Origin: UBA7672 sp030824255 | GTDB lineage: Bacteria; Pseudomonadota; Alphaproteobacteria; Caulobacterales; Hyphomonadaceae | Length of the DNA: 64,000 nt | Assembly (NCBI GenBank): GCA_942493305.1 | Contig: OW818686.1 | Coordinates: 3,782,001 to 3,846,000 of the forward strand | Direction of reading: 5' to 3' | Shown here: one piece after another, positions 1-9,184 of the stretch | How the letters are laid out: each line of letters opens with the position of its first letter | Position numbering within the stretch: position 1 is the stretch's first letter | Translations under genes and position numbers: made by a program | The notes under the pieces: model-generated | Database searches by the model: none | Seen by the model: only the letters and a program-made list of their open reading frames with translations | Told to the model about the DNA's origin: nothing

Positions 1-2
1 TG

Positions 3-644
3 TCTGCGCTGATGCAAGCCATGAACATGGCGTATCATGAAACCGAAAAGCGCAACTTTTTCCACCTGACGCTCCTGACGCTGGGCTTTACGCTCTCAGG
101 AATTCTGTTCGTCGCGCTCTCCATCGCGGCCATCGCTGCCGTGCCGCCGATCCTGAAAGCGCTCTCACTCGGCGCGCTCGTTGAAGCTGCCGGCAACCTG
201 TTACGCTGGCTCGTGATTATCGCGGCATTCATGGTCGCGTGCGCGATGATCTATCGTATCGCACCCTCACGTGCCCGCGCGCGCTGGCGCTGGATCATTC
301 CCGGTGCGGTTGCTGCTGGCTTGATGTGGCTGCTGGCTTCGATCGCGTTCTCTCTCTATCTTGAGAATTTCAACGCCTACAATTCAACCTTCGGCTCACT
401 TGGCGCCGTTGCAGCCTTGCTCATGTGGTTCTGGATTTCCGCTTACGCCATCTGTGTCGGCGCGGAAATCAACGCACAGATCGAATTGTTCACGACTGTC
501 GACACCACGGTCGATCAACCGGCAAGGCGCGGCAAGCGCGGCGCCTACGTCGCTGATCACGTTCAGGCGCCGGAAGTGGAGCCGCCGCCACCGCCTGAGC
601 CGCCTCTTAAATTACCACAACAAACGGAACGAACATCGTCCTGA
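3..644 (+). CDS. YihY/BrkB-family inner-membrane protein, C-terminal part
   Basis: The reading frame is open to the left edge, so this is the C-terminal part of a longer protein (family members are about 280-420 residues). At least four hydrophobic segments are visible, and the final one contains the family-like stretch FGSLGAVAALLMWFWISAYA followed by a GAEINA motif. A Pro/Glu-rich soluble tail ends the protein. The family was once called ribonuclease BN by mistake; its members are integral membrane proteins of poorly known function. The family call rests on topology and the conserved last helices. Confidence 0.85.
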   Translation, partial: SALMQAMNMAYHETEKRNFFHLTLLTLGFTLSGILFVALSIAAIAAVPPILKALSLGALVEAAGNLLRWLVIIAAFMVACAMIYRIAPSRARARWRWIIPGAVAAGLMWLLASIAFSLYLENFNAYNSTFGSLGAVAALLMWFWISAYAICVGAEINAQIELFTTVDTTVDQPARRGKRGAYVADHVQAPEVEPPPPPEPPLKLPQQTERTSS

Positions 645-685
645 AGCCTTCCGAAGGTACATTCGTCCGCCAGGAAGGTTACACA

Positions 686-1159
686 ATGAAATCTGCACTC
701 CTTTCCGCAGCCCTAGCCGCGGCTTTCGCAGCGCCAGCTTTTGCTCAACCGCCCACCGCAACGGAAGGCGGCGTGATTGTTCAGGGCGTGTCGCCTGAAA
801 AGGTCCTCGGCGCGATCGACACGGAAAAGCTTGTTCAAGAATCCGAGGGCGCGCCTGTCGTTGAATCTGCAAACCTCCCCACATCCAAAACCCAGGTGAC
901 CATCGACACCAGGGTTGAAGAAACACCGACGGCAACGGTGGAGACAACGACAGAAGTCATAACGCCTGTGTCTGATCGGCCCACGATGGACGCCGCCAAT
1001 CCGATTGCACCTGAAGTGCACGCCGTTGTAAAAGCGAAGCCCAACTACACCACCAAGGACATCGCTGAAGCGCAACTCGCGGCCGTTCTGGCCACGCCGG
1101 CCGCAGCGCCGACGACAACCGTAACGACCACGCGTACGACGCCAAAAGACGGCGGCTAA
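686..1159 (+). CDS. Small secreted hypothetical protein
   Basis: A 157-residue protein with a clear Sec signal peptide: positive N-terminus, Ala/Leu core, and AFA-Q cleavage near residue 21. The mature part is rich in Thr, Val, Ala and Pro with no Cys and no recognised domain; the C-terminal third is Thr-rich and probably disordered. The ATG follows an AGGAAGG-like ribosome site at about 674. It lies 41 bp after the YihY gene, so co-transcription is possible. Function unknown, probably periplasmic. Confidence 0.7.
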   Translation: MKSALLSAALAAAFAAPAFAQPPTATEGGVIVQGVSPEKVLGAIDTEKLVQESEGAPVVESANLPTSKTQVTIDTRVEETPTATVETTTEVITPVSDRPTMDAANPIAPEVHAVVKAKPNYTTKDIAEAQLAAVLATPAAAPTTTVTTTRTTPKDGG

Positions 1160-1189
1160 CGAGCCCACCCAATATCTATTCCCGCGTAC

Positions 1190-1217
1190 AGCCCGGCAGG
1201 CTCAAACCTGCCGGGCT
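1190..1217 (+). terminator. Hairpin downstream of the small secreted protein gene
   Basis: An 11-bp perfect inverted repeat (AGCCCGGCAGG / CCTGCCGGGCT) with a 6-nt loop lies about 30 bp after the stop codon. The following bases are T-rich but not a clean T run, so it is a plausible but imperfect intrinsic terminator. Confidence 0.5.
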
Positions 1218-1291
1218 GGTCGTGTTGCATTCCGAGCAAAACTGGCGCTTAAAAGAGCCAACTTTTCTGAAGACACGGTACGGAGAATTTT

Positions 1292-2512
1292 ATGCGTGAG
1301 GCGGTAATCGTTTCAACGGCCCGGACGGGCCTCGCCAAATCAGTGCGAGGCGGGTTCAACATCACCCACGGCGCCGCTCTTGGCGGCCACGCGATCAAGC
1401 ACGCCGTCGAGCGCGCGAAACTTGACCCCAAGGAAGTCGAAGACGTTTACCTCGGCTGCGCCAATCCTGAAGGCGCGACCGGTGGTAACATTGCCCGCCA
1501 GGCAGCCCTCTGGGCCGACCTGCCGGTCTCGGTTGCTGGCGGCACCATCAACCGCTTCTGCTCCTCGGGCCTCAACGCCATCGCCCTCGCCGCGCACCAG
1601 ATCCATGACGGCGCAGACATCATGGTTGGCGGCGGCGTCGAGTCGATCTCGCTTGTCCAGTTTGCCCCGCCGCGCCCGCTTTCAGCCGATGGCCGCAACC
1701 GCGCCCTCGATGAAAAACTCCTCGCCAAGATCCCCGCGATCTACATGACGATGATCGAGACCGCCGAGATTGTCGCCGAGCGCTACGGCGTCTCGCGCGA
1801 AGCTCAGGACGAATACGCCCTGCAATCGCAACAGCGCACGGCTGCTGCACAGGCCGCCAACAAATACGAGCACGAGATCGTGCCGATGACGACAAAGATG
1901 GCTGTCACCGACAAGGAAACGAAAGCCGTCAGCATCGAGGACGTCACGGTTTCGCGCGACGATTGCAACCGGCCGCAAACGACGCTGGCTGACCTTCAGA
2001 AGCTCCCGCCCGTCTTCAAGGGCGGCCAGAAGATCGCCGAAGGCAAGTACATCACCGCCGGCAACGCTTCGCAGTTCTCGGACGGCGGCGCCGCTCTCGT
2101 CCTGATGGAAGCCAAGGAAGCTGAACGTCGCGGCCTGCAGCCGCTCGGCGCCTTCCGCGGCTTCGCCGTCGCCGGATGCGAACCTGACGAAATGGGTATC
2201 GGCCCGGTGTTCGCTGTTCCGCGCCTGCTCGCCCGTCACGGCCTCAAGGTCCAGGACATCGACCTCTGGGAACTGAACGAAGCCTTCGCGTCGCAGTGTC
2301 TTTACTCGCGCGACAAGCTGGGCATCGACCCGGAGAAGTACAACGTCAACGGCGGCTCGATCTCGATCGGCCACCCCTATGGCGTCACCGGCGCGCGCTG
2401 CACGGGCCACCTGCTGCTCGAAGGCAAGCGTCGCAAGGCAAAGTATGGCGTCGTCACGATGTGCATCGGCGGCGGCCAGGGCGCTGCCGGGCTGTTTGAG
2501 ATCTTCAACTGA
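1292..2512 (+). CDS. Acetyl-CoA acetyltransferase (thiolase)
   Basis: A full-length thiolase of 406 residues that interconverts two acyl-CoAs with 3-ketoacyl-CoA, in fatty-acid beta-oxidation or PHB-type synthesis. The acylated cysteine is C90 in NRFCSSGLNAI. The C-terminal active-site pair is H361 in GHPYGVTGAR and C391 in CIGGGQGAA. A GGAG ribosome site sits just before the ATG. A strong terminator follows, so it looks monocistronic. Two acyl-CoA dehydrogenase genes within 5 kb fit a beta-oxidation role. Whether degradative (fadA-like) or biosynthetic cannot be settled from sequence alone. Confidence 0.95.
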   Translation: MREAVIVSTARTGLAKSVRGGFNITHGAALGGHAIKHAVERAKLDPKEVEDVYLGCANPEGATGGNIARQAALWADLPVSVAGGTINRFCSSGLNAIALAAHQIHDGADIMVGGGVESISLVQFAPPRPLSADGRNRALDEKLLAKIPAIYMTMIETAEIVAERYGVSREAQDEYALQSQQRTAAAQAANKYEHEIVPMTTKMAVTDKETKAVSIEDVTVSRDDCNRPQTTLADLQKLPPVFKGGQKIAEGKYITAGNASQFSDGGAALVLMEAKEAERRGLQPLGAFRGFAVAGCEPDEMGIGPVFAVPRLLARHGLKVQDIDLWELNEAFASQCLYSRDKLGIDPEKYNVNGGSISIGHPYGVTGARCTGHLLLEGKRRKAKYGVVTMCIGGGQGAAGLFEIFN

Positions 2513-2535
2513 TCTCGACGACCGCTTGAATGCAA

Positions 2536-2569
2536 ACGGCCCGGTGGAAACACCGGGCCGTTTTGTTTT
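2536..2569 (+). terminator. Rho-independent terminator after the thiolase gene
   Basis: A perfect 11-bp stem (ACGGCCCGGTG / CACCGGGCCGT) closed by a GAAA tetraloop is followed by TTTTGTTTT. It lies 24 bp after the thiolase stop and just before the convergent gene on the other strand. Confidence 0.9.
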
Positions 2570-2575
2570 GGGCGC

Positions 2576-2944
2576 TTACGACGACACCATCTCATCGACC
2601 GGGCAGTCGTTCAGCGCCTTGCGCGGAGAGATCGTCAGCACGTATTCGGAACGCGGCCCGCAGAAATAGTGCTTGAAGGCGATGACTTCGGTTGGTGCCT
2701 TGCAGGCGACATCGACGCTGTCAGGTTTCCCGAGAACGAAGATCCAGAACTTCTTCTGGTCCTCGTCCAGATCGACGTCCCACGTCCAGCCATCGCTGAA
2801 GCCAAGCGCGCATGAGACACGCTCCACATCATTGCGGACCGTGATCATCACCGGCCAGCGGCCTGTCACCGCGCAGATGACAACCAGAATGCCAGCCGCG
2901 CCGATAACCGCCGCCAGCAGGAATTTCACTGTCGCGGCGATCAC
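2576..2944 (-). CDS. Hypothetical single-pass membrane protein
   Basis: A 122-residue protein. Residues 5-27 form one hydrophobic helix (FLLAAVIGAAGILVVICAV) and the rest is a soluble domain with four cysteines, possibly periplasmic and disulphide-bonded. No family recognised. It lies 23 bp downstream of the acyl-CoA dehydrogenase gene on the same strand, which suggests co-transcription. Confidence 0.6.
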   Translation of the reverse strand: MIAATVKFLLAAVIGAAGILVVICAVTGRWPVMITVRNDVERVSCALGFSDGWTWDVDLDEDQKKFWIFVLGKPDSVDVACKAPTEVIAFKHYFCGPRSEYVLTISPRKALNDCPVDEMVSS

Positions 2945-2967
2945 CCTGTCCTCCCCCGAGACCGATC

Positions 2968-4104
2968 TCAGCCGTTGCTGAGTTCGGTGTAGCGGCGGAG
3001 GTGCCAGTCAGTGTTTCCGAACTGGCTTTCGATCATCGTCACTCGCTTGAAAAAATGTCCGACATTGAGTTCGTCGGTCATGCCCATGCCGCCATGGATC
3101 TGGACAGCGTCCTGGCTGATGAGCTTCCCGGCCTTGCCGATCTGCACCTTCGCGCCCGAGGCCGCGAGCTTGCGGGCCTTGTCGCCTTCATCGAGCTTCA
3201 GCGTCACCATGAAGGTCATCGACGCGGCCTGTTCCGCCGCCATGAACATGTCGACCATGCGGTGCTGCAGAACCTGGAAGTTGGCGATCGGCTGACCGAA
3301 CTGCTTGCGCTGCTTGGCGTAGGAGATCGTCGCTTCGTTGAGAACCTTGAAACAGCCGACAGCCTCCGCGCAGAGCGCCGCGATGGCGTTGTCGACGACC
3401 TTCTCGACGAGCGGCAGCGCGCCATCGATCGCGCCGATCACGGCGTCAGCACCGACGGCAACATTCTCGAAATAGACTTCGGAAGCACGCAGCCCGTCCA
3501 CTGTCGGGTAGTCACGCGTGGTCACGCCCTTCGCGCCCTTCGGCACGATGAACACGGAGATGCCCGAGGTATCGCGCTGGCCGCCCGAGGTGCGGGCCGT
3601 GACAATGAGGTGCGTCGCAAACGGCGCGCCGACCACAACAGCCTTGTGGCCGTTCAGAACATAGCCGGAGCCATCCTTCTTCGCCGTGGTGGAAACATCG
3701 TTCAGGTCGAAGCGCGATTTCGGCTCCGAATAGGCGAAGGCAAAGATCGTCTCGCCGCCGATGAGGCCGGCAATGTGCTCTTCCTTCTGGGCGTCCGTGC
3801 CGCCGTGACGGAGGAAGTTGCCGCCGATGACAACGGTCTGCAGGTAGGGTTCGATCACCAGCCCCTTGCCGAATTCCTCGGAGATGATCATCGCCTCGAT
3901 CGGCCCGTTGCCGAAGCCGCCTTCGGCTTCCGTGAACGATGCGCCGAGGAGGCCCAGCTCCGCGAACTGCGACCACATTTCGGGACGCCACCCGGCTTCG
4001 GATTTCGCGACCTTGCGGCGCGTATCGAAGTCGTACTTCTGAGACACGAGCTTGGCGACCGTATCGCGCAGCTGGTCCTGTTCGGAGGTGAAGCTGAAAT
4101 CCAT
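2968..4104 (-). CDS. Acyl-CoA dehydrogenase (FadE/CaiA type)
   Basis: 378 residues with the usual order of an N-terminal helical domain, a middle beta domain (FAFAYSEPKSRFDL) and a C-terminal helical domain ending in AVQIHGGMGMTDELNVGHFFKR. This is an FAD flavoenzyme making the alpha,beta double bond in an acyl-CoA, passing electrons to ETF. Substrate cannot be predicted. It is the shorter of the two dehydrogenases here. In alphaproteobacteria, such pairs often act on sterol side chains or branched acyl groups; that is only a possibility. Confidence 0.92.
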   Translation of the reverse strand: MDFSFTSEQDQLRDTVAKLVSQKYDFDTRRKVAKSEAGWRPEMWSQFAELGLLGASFTEAEGGFGNGPIEAMIISEEFGKGLVIEPYLQTVVIGGNFLRHGGTDAQKEEHIAGLIGGETIFAFAYSEPKSRFDLNDVSTTAKKDGSGYVLNGHKAVVVGAPFATHLIVTARTSGGQRDTSGISVFIVPKGAKGVTTRDYPTVDGLRASEVYFENVAVGADAVIGAIDGALPLVEKVVDNAIAALCAEAVGCFKVLNEATISYAKQRKQFGQPIANFQVLQHRMVDMFMAAEQAASMTFMVTLKLDEGDKARKLAASGAKVQIGKAGKLISQDAVQIHGGMGMTDELNVGHFFKRVTMIESQFGNTDWHLRRYTELSNG

Positions 4105-4194
4105 GTGGTCGGTCTCCTTGCACCCCCTTTTCTAAGCGTGTTTGGGGGTCGTGCAACTGTGATCAGGGAATAGGGTCAGGCCAACTTTGCCAGG

Positions 4195-4836
4195 TCAGGC
4201 ATGGGCGGCGCCGGGGCTGGGTTTTGAACGCTTCGGTTTGCGCAGGGCCGCGATATAGAGCTCGGCGATGATCAGATTGGGCACCCAGGCAAGCCAGGCG
4301 ATCCAGACATAGGCGGCGAGAAAGTCCCCGCCCGTCAGCATCGGCCCGATAGGCAGCTGAAGGCGCAGCGTCACGGCCCCGAGCGTCAACGCAAACGAAC
4401 GGATCATCCAGCGCTCGTGCGCGACAAAATCCTTCCGCATCGCGGCGACAAGCGCCATCAGCGTGAATGGCGTCCAGAGCAGGGCCAGCATGAAGAAGCC
4501 CCAGCCCGCGATTGGCCCCGCGGTTGAGGACAGCGCAATGACGCCACCCGCAAGCCCGCCGCCAAGACACGCCACGATATAGCCCCGCCCCATCCAGCGA
4601 TGCAGCGTCGGCGCCTTGCGACGCAGCGGCTTCAGGAACTGGAAGATGCCAAGCACCAGCGCGAAGCCCGAGAACGCGATGTGCGTGCGCAGGCCCCAGG
4701 GTTCGAACATCGGATTGGTGAGCGGCAGGTGCGCGAACCCGGTGAACACGTGAAACAGCGCGTACCCGCCCACGCCGATCGAAAGAAATGCAAGCACGCC
4801 CCATATGGCAAGGCTGCCAGCGTTCGCTGCTGTCAT
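4195..4836 (-). CDS. DUF2306-like integral membrane protein
   Basis: 213 residues with six or seven hydrophobic segments. Conserved features seen include LRTHIAFSGFALVLGIFQF, KAPTLHRWMGRGYI and FVAHERWMIRSFAL. The histidine/arginine pattern at helix ends resembles the DUF2306 family (predicted membrane proteins, possibly haem- or quinone-linked; function unproved). The C-terminal tail is basic. It lies between fatty-acid oxidation genes on the same strand, but a 90-bp gap follows before the dehydrogenase gene. Confidence 0.75.
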   Translation of the reverse strand: MTAANAGSLAIWGVLAFLSIGVGGYALFHVFTGFAHLPLTNPMFEPWGLRTHIAFSGFALVLGIFQFLKPLRRKAPTLHRWMGRGYIVACLGGGLAGGVIALSSTAGPIAGWGFFMLALLWTPFTLMALVAAMRKDFVAHERWMIRSFALTLGAVTLRLQLPIGPMLTGGDFLAAYVWIAWLAWVPNLIIAELYIAALRKPKRSKPSPGAAHA

Positions 4837-4906
4837 GTGACCCTCCCTTTGGCCCCTCTGACGGGGGCGTCATGGCAGAGATGATAGCAGCAAAAGGCCG
4901 AACGCA

Positions 4907-5944
4907 TCAGTTGGCTCCCGACCCTGCCGGACGCAACGTCCGGGAAAGGAAGGCAGTGACTTTGGGCCAGGCCTCCTGACGCGCTGCGGCGTCGGCTTCG
5001 GGCGAACCGCCGCTGCGGGGGTCGAGCGGCTGCAAGCCGTCAGGACCGGCAACGCCATGGCCTGCTTCCGGGTAGATCAGCGCCTCGGTCTCAAGGCCGG
5101 CCGCCTTGCGCGTCGCGACGATATTGCGGGCCATGCGGGCGGAATTCCACTGGGCGTCACGCTCCCCGGTGATCAGCAGCAACGGACCCTTGTAGCGATC
5201 GACGGGAATGCGTGCGGCGGCTTCCTTGTCGGGGTGATCGGCCCGGCCGTTTTCGTGGATGGCGCGCAGGTCTGCGGTCGGCCCCAGCAGAAGGCCATCA
5301 ACGAACCCACGGTACGGCATGAAGGGCAGCGCCTTGCCGTCGAAAGAGAAAGACGAGCGCGTACCTTCAGCCTCGACCATTTCGAGGCCCCACCCTTCCC
5401 AAACGAGATCGGATGGCGTGTAGGCCACGACGGAGGATACGAAGTCGTATCGGCTGGCCGCGCTGAGCGCGAACTCGGAGCCCTTGGAGCCGCCAAAAAT
5501 ACCGAAGCGGGAAACATCAGCCCCCGGCACGGCCCTCAGCGCATCGCGCAATTCTGCAATCCGCTCGAGACGAATGTCGATGAAGCTGCCGGGCAGTTCA
5601 GGAAGCGCGGGCGGCGGCGCAGCGTCGCCCCAGTTGGGCGAATAATAGGGAAACCCAACGGCCGTGTAGCCGAGACGCGCGAACATCGGACCGAAGCGGC
5701 TGGCCGCGCCATCGCCGCCCTCAGCTCCCCCGAGAATGACGAGCACGGGACGCGCATCTTCGCCTGCTGTCCGATACGCCTTGGCGTGAGGAAAACCGGC
5801 AATGGATGTTTCAATCACCGCAGCGCGCGCGGTTTGGATCACCGTCATCTGCATCGGCTCGGAAACCGGCGAAGGCGACGCGCAGCCTGCTGCGACAAGC
5901 GCAATCGCGCAGGCAAGCCCCGTCACCGCTTGCGACAGTGTCAT
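4907..5944 (-). CDS. Lipoprotein alpha/beta-hydrolase with acyl-CoA thioesterase (BAAT C-terminal) fold
   Basis: 345 residues from the ATG at 5944. The N-terminus is a lipoprotein signal with lipobox LVAAGC, so the protein is probably anchored in an envelope membrane. The core is an alpha/beta hydrolase: oxyanion strand VLVILGGAEGG, nucleophile elbow GIFGGSKGSE (Ser in GGSKGS), acid in LLLITGERDAQW, and catalytic His in IYPEAGHGV. This pattern matches the C-terminal domain of bile acid-CoA:amino acid N-acyltransferase/thioesterases. Substrate unknown. A related domain appears at 38707-40068. Confidence 0.85.
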   Translation of the reverse strand: MTLSQAVTGLACAIALVAAGCASPSPVSEPMQMTVIQTARAAVIETSIAGFPHAKAYRTAGEDARPVLVILGGAEGGDGAASRFGPMFARLGYTAVGFPYYSPNWGDAAPPPALPELPGSFIDIRLERIAELRDALRAVPGADVSRFGIFGGSKGSEFALSAASRYDFVSSVVAYTPSDLVWEGWGLEMVEAEGTRSSFSFDGKALPFMPYRGFVDGLLLGPTADLRAIHENGRADHPDKEAAARIPVDRYKGPLLLITGERDAQWNSARMARNIVATRKAAGLETEALIYPEAGHGVAGPDGLQPLDPRSGGSPEADAAARQEAWPKVTAFLSRTLRPAGSGAN

Positions 5945-5968
5945 TGGCAATCCTCGCTGCAACGGGCG

Positions 5969-7165
5969 TTAGAGACCCAACACCATCTTGGCGATGATAT
6001 TGTGCTGGATCTCGTTGGAACCACCGTAGATCGAGGTCTTGCGCATGTTGGCGTACATCGGCGCGGTGAGGTGAGCGTAATCCGGGCCAATCGGGTGCTG
6101 GTTGTCGCCATCTTGCGGGAAGCCACGGAAGTACGGCGCGCCATAAACGCCCACCGCTTCAAGCGTCAGTTCGGTGATACGCTGCTGGATCTCCGTGCCC
6201 TTGATCTTGAGGATCGAGGATTCCGGCCCCGGCCCCTCGCCACGGCTTTCGCGGGCAAGCGTGCGCAGCTCGGTATATTCCAGCGCGGTGAGATCGATCT
6301 CGAGTTCGGAAATCTTCTTTGCAAAGTCCGGATTGCGGATGATCGGCTGGCCTTGGTCGAGTTCGACCGAGGCGATCTCCCGAAGCCGTTCAATGCCCTT
6401 CTTCGAACGCGCCACACCGGCGATGCCCGTGCGCTCGTGGGCGAGGAGATACTTCGCGTAGGTCCAGCCTTCATTCTCTTTGCCGACGAGGTTGGCGACC
6501 GGCACTTTCACGTCGGTAAACCACGTCTCGTTGACCTCGTGGCCGCCATCCATCGTGATGATCGGGCGCACTTCGACGCCCGGCGTCTTCATGTCGACGA
6601 GGATGAAAGAGATGCCTTCCTGCGGCTTCTTGGCGGTCGGGTCGGTGCGGCAGAGGACGAAGATCCAGTCGGCGAAATGGCCGAGCGTGGTCCAGGTCTT
6701 CTGGCCGTTGATGATGTAGTGGTCGCCCTCGCGCACGGCTTTGGTCTTGAGCGAAGCAAGGTCGGAGCCGGCGCCGGGTTCGGAATAGCCCTGGCACCAG
6801 AAGTCCGTGCCATCGATGATGCGCGGCAGGTAGTGGGCCTTCTGCTCTTCCGAGGCGAAGGCCATCAGCACGGGCGCCAGCATCGCCATGCCGAACGGCG
6901 GGATCGGCAGGGTTTCGGCGCGGGCGCACTCTTCCTGGAATATGTAGCGCTGAACGGTGGTCCAGCCTGTGCCGCCATGCTTCTTCGGCCAGGCCGGGGC
7001 GCCCCAGCCACGGTTGAAGAGCGTCTTCTGCCAGAGCAGGAAGTCTTCCTTCGAATACTCGTCCCGCGAGAACTTGCCACGCAGCTCGGCGGGGTAATCA
7101 TTCTCGAGGAAGGTGCGGACTTCCTGACGGAATGCGATTTCTTCCGGCGTGAACTGAACGTCCAT
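5969..7165 (-). CDS. Acyl-CoA dehydrogenase, long-form FadE
   Basis: 398 residues. N-terminal helical domain begins MDVQFTPEEIAFRQEVRTFL. The flavin-binding middle has WCQGYSEPGAGSDLASLKT and QKTWTT. The C-terminus ends with YGGSNEIQHNIIAKMVLGL, typical of the family. Like the other dehydrogenase in this region it oxidises acyl-CoA using FAD. The hydrolase gene starts 24 bp downstream on the same strand, so the two may be co-transcribed. Confidence 0.94.
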   Translation of the reverse strand: MDVQFTPEEIAFRQEVRTFLENDYPAELRGKFSRDEYSKEDFLLWQKTLFNRGWGAPAWPKKHGGTGWTTVQRYIFQEECARAETLPIPPFGMAMLAPVLMAFASEEQKAHYLPRIIDGTDFWCQGYSEPGAGSDLASLKTKAVREGDHYIINGQKTWTTLGHFADWIFVLCRTDPTAKKPQEGISFILVDMKTPGVEVRPIITMDGGHEVNETWFTDVKVPVANLVGKENEGWTYAKYLLAHERTGIAGVARSKKGIERLREIASVELDQGQPIIRNPDFAKKISELEIDLTALEYTELRTLARESRGEGPGPESSILKIKGTEIQQRITELTLEAVGVYGAPYFRGFPQDGDNQHPIGPDYAHLTAPMYANMRKTSIYGGSNEIQHNIIAKMVLGL

Positions 7166-7340
7166 GGCTGGCTCCGGGACTTAGGGTTGTCGCTACGTAA
7201 AGCGTATCGAACCGGTTATTGTGTGCCCGCATGCTCCGGTTTACGTGAGGTACGTCAAGCACTTTTGCCCAAGGACGCGAGGTCGCGTTGTCGCTACGTC
7301 AGGGTACTTTCGGCGCGCCGACGTTGTTATAGTGATTGCC

Positions 7341-7535
7341 ATGCACCAGCCCATAAAAACCCCCTGCATCAAGGTCTGCGTCGTCGATGGCCAGAGCGGC
7401 CATTGCCTCGGCTGTGGCCGGAATCTGGGGGAAATCGCCCGCTGGGCGAGGTTTTCCGATGCCGAAAGGGACCTTGTGCTGGCGGCCCTGCCCGAGCGTG
7501 TCGCGGCCCTGAAAGCATCCGGGAAACTGGGCTGA
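7341..7535 (+). CDS. DUF1289 family small Cys-rich protein
   Basis: A 64-residue protein. The motif CIKVCVVDGQSGHCLGCGRN gives the CxxxC...CxGC signature of DUF1289, a probable metal-binding knuckle, followed by the usual ExxxW (EIARW). The ATG at 7341 was chosen because homologues begin just before the first cysteines. Function unknown. It is followed at short distance by the retropepsin-like gene. Confidence 0.85.
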   Translation: MHQPIKTPCIKVCVVDGQSGHCLGCGRNLGEIARWARFSDAERDLVLAALPERVAALKASGKLG

Positions 7536-7626
7536 GACCCAAATCCACTGCCGCGTGTTTGTTCTTTCGGAGCAAAATCTCTGGTATCAAGGCCGGGTGC
7601 TCGCCGCCTGGCATGGAGTCGGTCGC

Positions 7627-8154
7627 TTGAGAAAGGCCATTTTTCCAGCGATCGCGCTGTTCGCGGCGGCGGCCATCGGGATGGTGTCGTTGCGCGACAC
7701 GGTGGGAGACAGCCTTGAGGCAAAGCCCGCCTTGGCTTCCACAACCACGGGCGAACCTGACTTCGCCAAGGTTACGCCCCATCAGATCCGCAGCGCATCG
7801 CTCCGCAAGGAAGGCGACGGCCATTACTGGGCGACCGCGCGCGTGAACGGGCAGCCCGTTAAATTCCTCGTGGATACCGGCGCCACGATGATCTCGCTGA
7901 ATATGCGGGATGCACGCAAAGTCGGCGTAAACACGGACAAGCTGGTGCGCAGCGTGGACGTGCGCACGGCAGCCGGCCGCGTATCAGGCGGCATTGTCAT
8001 GGTGGAGCGCATCGAGATCGATGGTGTGATGCTGAAGAACATTCAGGCGGTCGTGCTCGAAGACGGCCTGGAATACTCGCTGCTGGGGATGAACTTCCTC
8101 AACAAGCTCGAAGGCTGGGACGTGACGCCCAACGCGATCATCATCCACCAATAG
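7627..8154 (+). CDS. Retropepsin-like membrane-anchored aspartic protease
   Basis: About 175 residues from a TTG at 7627, which has GGAG eight bases upstream; GTG codons at 7555 and 7597 would lengthen it by 24 or 10 residues but have poorer ribosome sites. An N-terminal hydrophobic anchor (AIFPAIALFAAAAIGMV) is followed by a single-chain retropepsin fold: VKFLVDTGATMISLN carries the catalytic DTG, and the end YSLLGMNFLNKLEGWDV is typical of the TIGR02281 clan of bacterial retroviral-type proteases. Probably acts in the periplasm as a dimer. Substrate unknown. Confidence 0.85.
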   Translation: MRKAIFPAIALFAAAAIGMVSLRDTVGDSLEAKPALASTTTGEPDFAKVTPHQIRSASLRKEGDGHYWATARVNGQPVKFLVDTGATMISLNMRDARKVGVNTDKLVRSVDVRTAAGRVSGGIVMVERIEIDGVMLKNIQAVVLEDGLEYSLLGMNFLNKLEGWDVTPNAIIIHQ

Positions 8155-8162
8155 GCGCAGAC

Positions 8163-9158
8163 CTACTTCGCGTAAGTCGTTATCGGCTGCACCGCCGCCA
8201 ATGCCTCGTCATACGCCGCAATCGCCGACGCTCCCCGCGCGCCAGGCGCCTTCTCCGACAGGACGCGACGCCACATGCGGGCGCCCGGCCGTCCGCTGAA
8301 CAGGCCAAGCATGTGCCGCGTGATGGAATGCAGTGACGCGCCCCGCTCCAGCCGCTTCAGGATCCACGGACGAAAATCACGCGCCGCCTCGTCTGCCGTC
8401 CTGACACGCGCGCTCTCGCCGAAGATACGGCTGTCGACTTCCAGCAACAGCGCCGGCTCGTGATAGGCGGCGCGGCCGAGCATCACGCCATCAACGCGGG
8501 CAAGCTCGCGCACCGCAACATCAAGGCTGGCGATGCCGCCATTGAGTATGATCTCCAGATGCGGATGCATCCGCTTCAGCTCGGCGACGATCTCGTAATC
8601 GAGCGGCGGGATCTCGCGGTTCTCCTTCGGCGACAGGCCCTTCAGCCACGCCTTGCGCGCATGGACGATGAAGTGCGTGGTCCCCGCCTTCGCCTGCGTC
8701 TCGACAAACGCGAACAGCCGGTCGCGCGGCTCATCATCATCGACCCCAAGCCGATGCTTCACCGTGACCGGGAGCTTCACCGCCGAACGCATCGCAGAGA
8801 GGCAATCGGCCACCAGGTCCGGCTCGCGCATCAGGCAGGCGCCGAACGCCCCCGACTGCACGCGCTCGGAAGGACACCCGACATTCAGGTTGATCTCGCG
8901 ATACCCGAACTCTTCCCCGATGCGCGCAGCCTTCGCCAGCTTCTCCGGCTCCGATCCACCCAGCTGCAAGGCAACTGGATGCTCCAGCTGATCATACCCC
9001 AGCAGCCGCTCCCGATCGCCATGCAGGATGGCGTCGGCCGTCACCATCTCCGTATACAGCAGCGCATGGCGCGACAGGTGGCGATGGAACGCCCGGCAAT
9101 TCCGGTCGGTCCAGTCCATCATGGGAGCGACGGAGAACGTATACGCTTGTTTTTTCAT
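8163..9158 (-). CDS. dusA: tRNA-dihydrouridine(20/20a) synthase DusA
   Basis: 331 residues from the ATG at 9158. FMN enzyme that reduces U20/U20a in tRNA D-loops. FSVAPMMDWTDRNCRAFHR is the family N-terminus. NLNVGCPSERVQSGAFGACL carries the catalytic Cys of GCPS. HARKAWLKGLSPKENR is DusA-specific, and LNGGI contributes to phosphate binding. An ATG 8 codons upstream (9182) is in frame but less likely. The 5' end abuts a tyrosine integrase gene; dusA 5' ends are a known insertion target for a family of integrative elements. Confidence 0.96.
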   Translation of the reverse strand: MKKQAYTFSVAPMMDWTDRNCRAFHRHLSRHALLYTEMVTADAILHGDRERLLGYDQLEHPVALQLGGSEPEKLAKAARIGEEFGYREINLNVGCPSERVQSGAFGACLMREPDLVADCLSAMRSAVKLPVTVKHRLGVDDDEPRDRLFAFVETQAKAGTTHFIVHARKAWLKGLSPKENREIPPLDYEIVAELKRMHPHLEIILNGGIASLDVAVRELARVDGVMLGRAAYHEPALLLEVDSRIFGESARVRTADEAARDFRPWILKRLERGASLHSITRHMLGLFSGRPGARMWRRVLSEKAPGARGASAIAAYDEALAAVQPITTYAK

Positions 9159-9184
9159 AGAAAATATATATGCTTCAGGCAACT

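Noticed and set aside
3001..4173. 390-codon plus-strand frame opposite an acyl-CoA dehydrogenase
   Set aside because: Shadow of the real minus-strand gene; composition is typical of antisense GC-rich DNA.
5057..7630. Very long plus-strand open frame (857 codons)
   Set aside because: It is antisense to the lipoprotein hydrolase, the long acyl-CoA dehydrogenase and DUF1289 region. Those have clear family motifs; the antisense frame is a product of high GC and codon bias.
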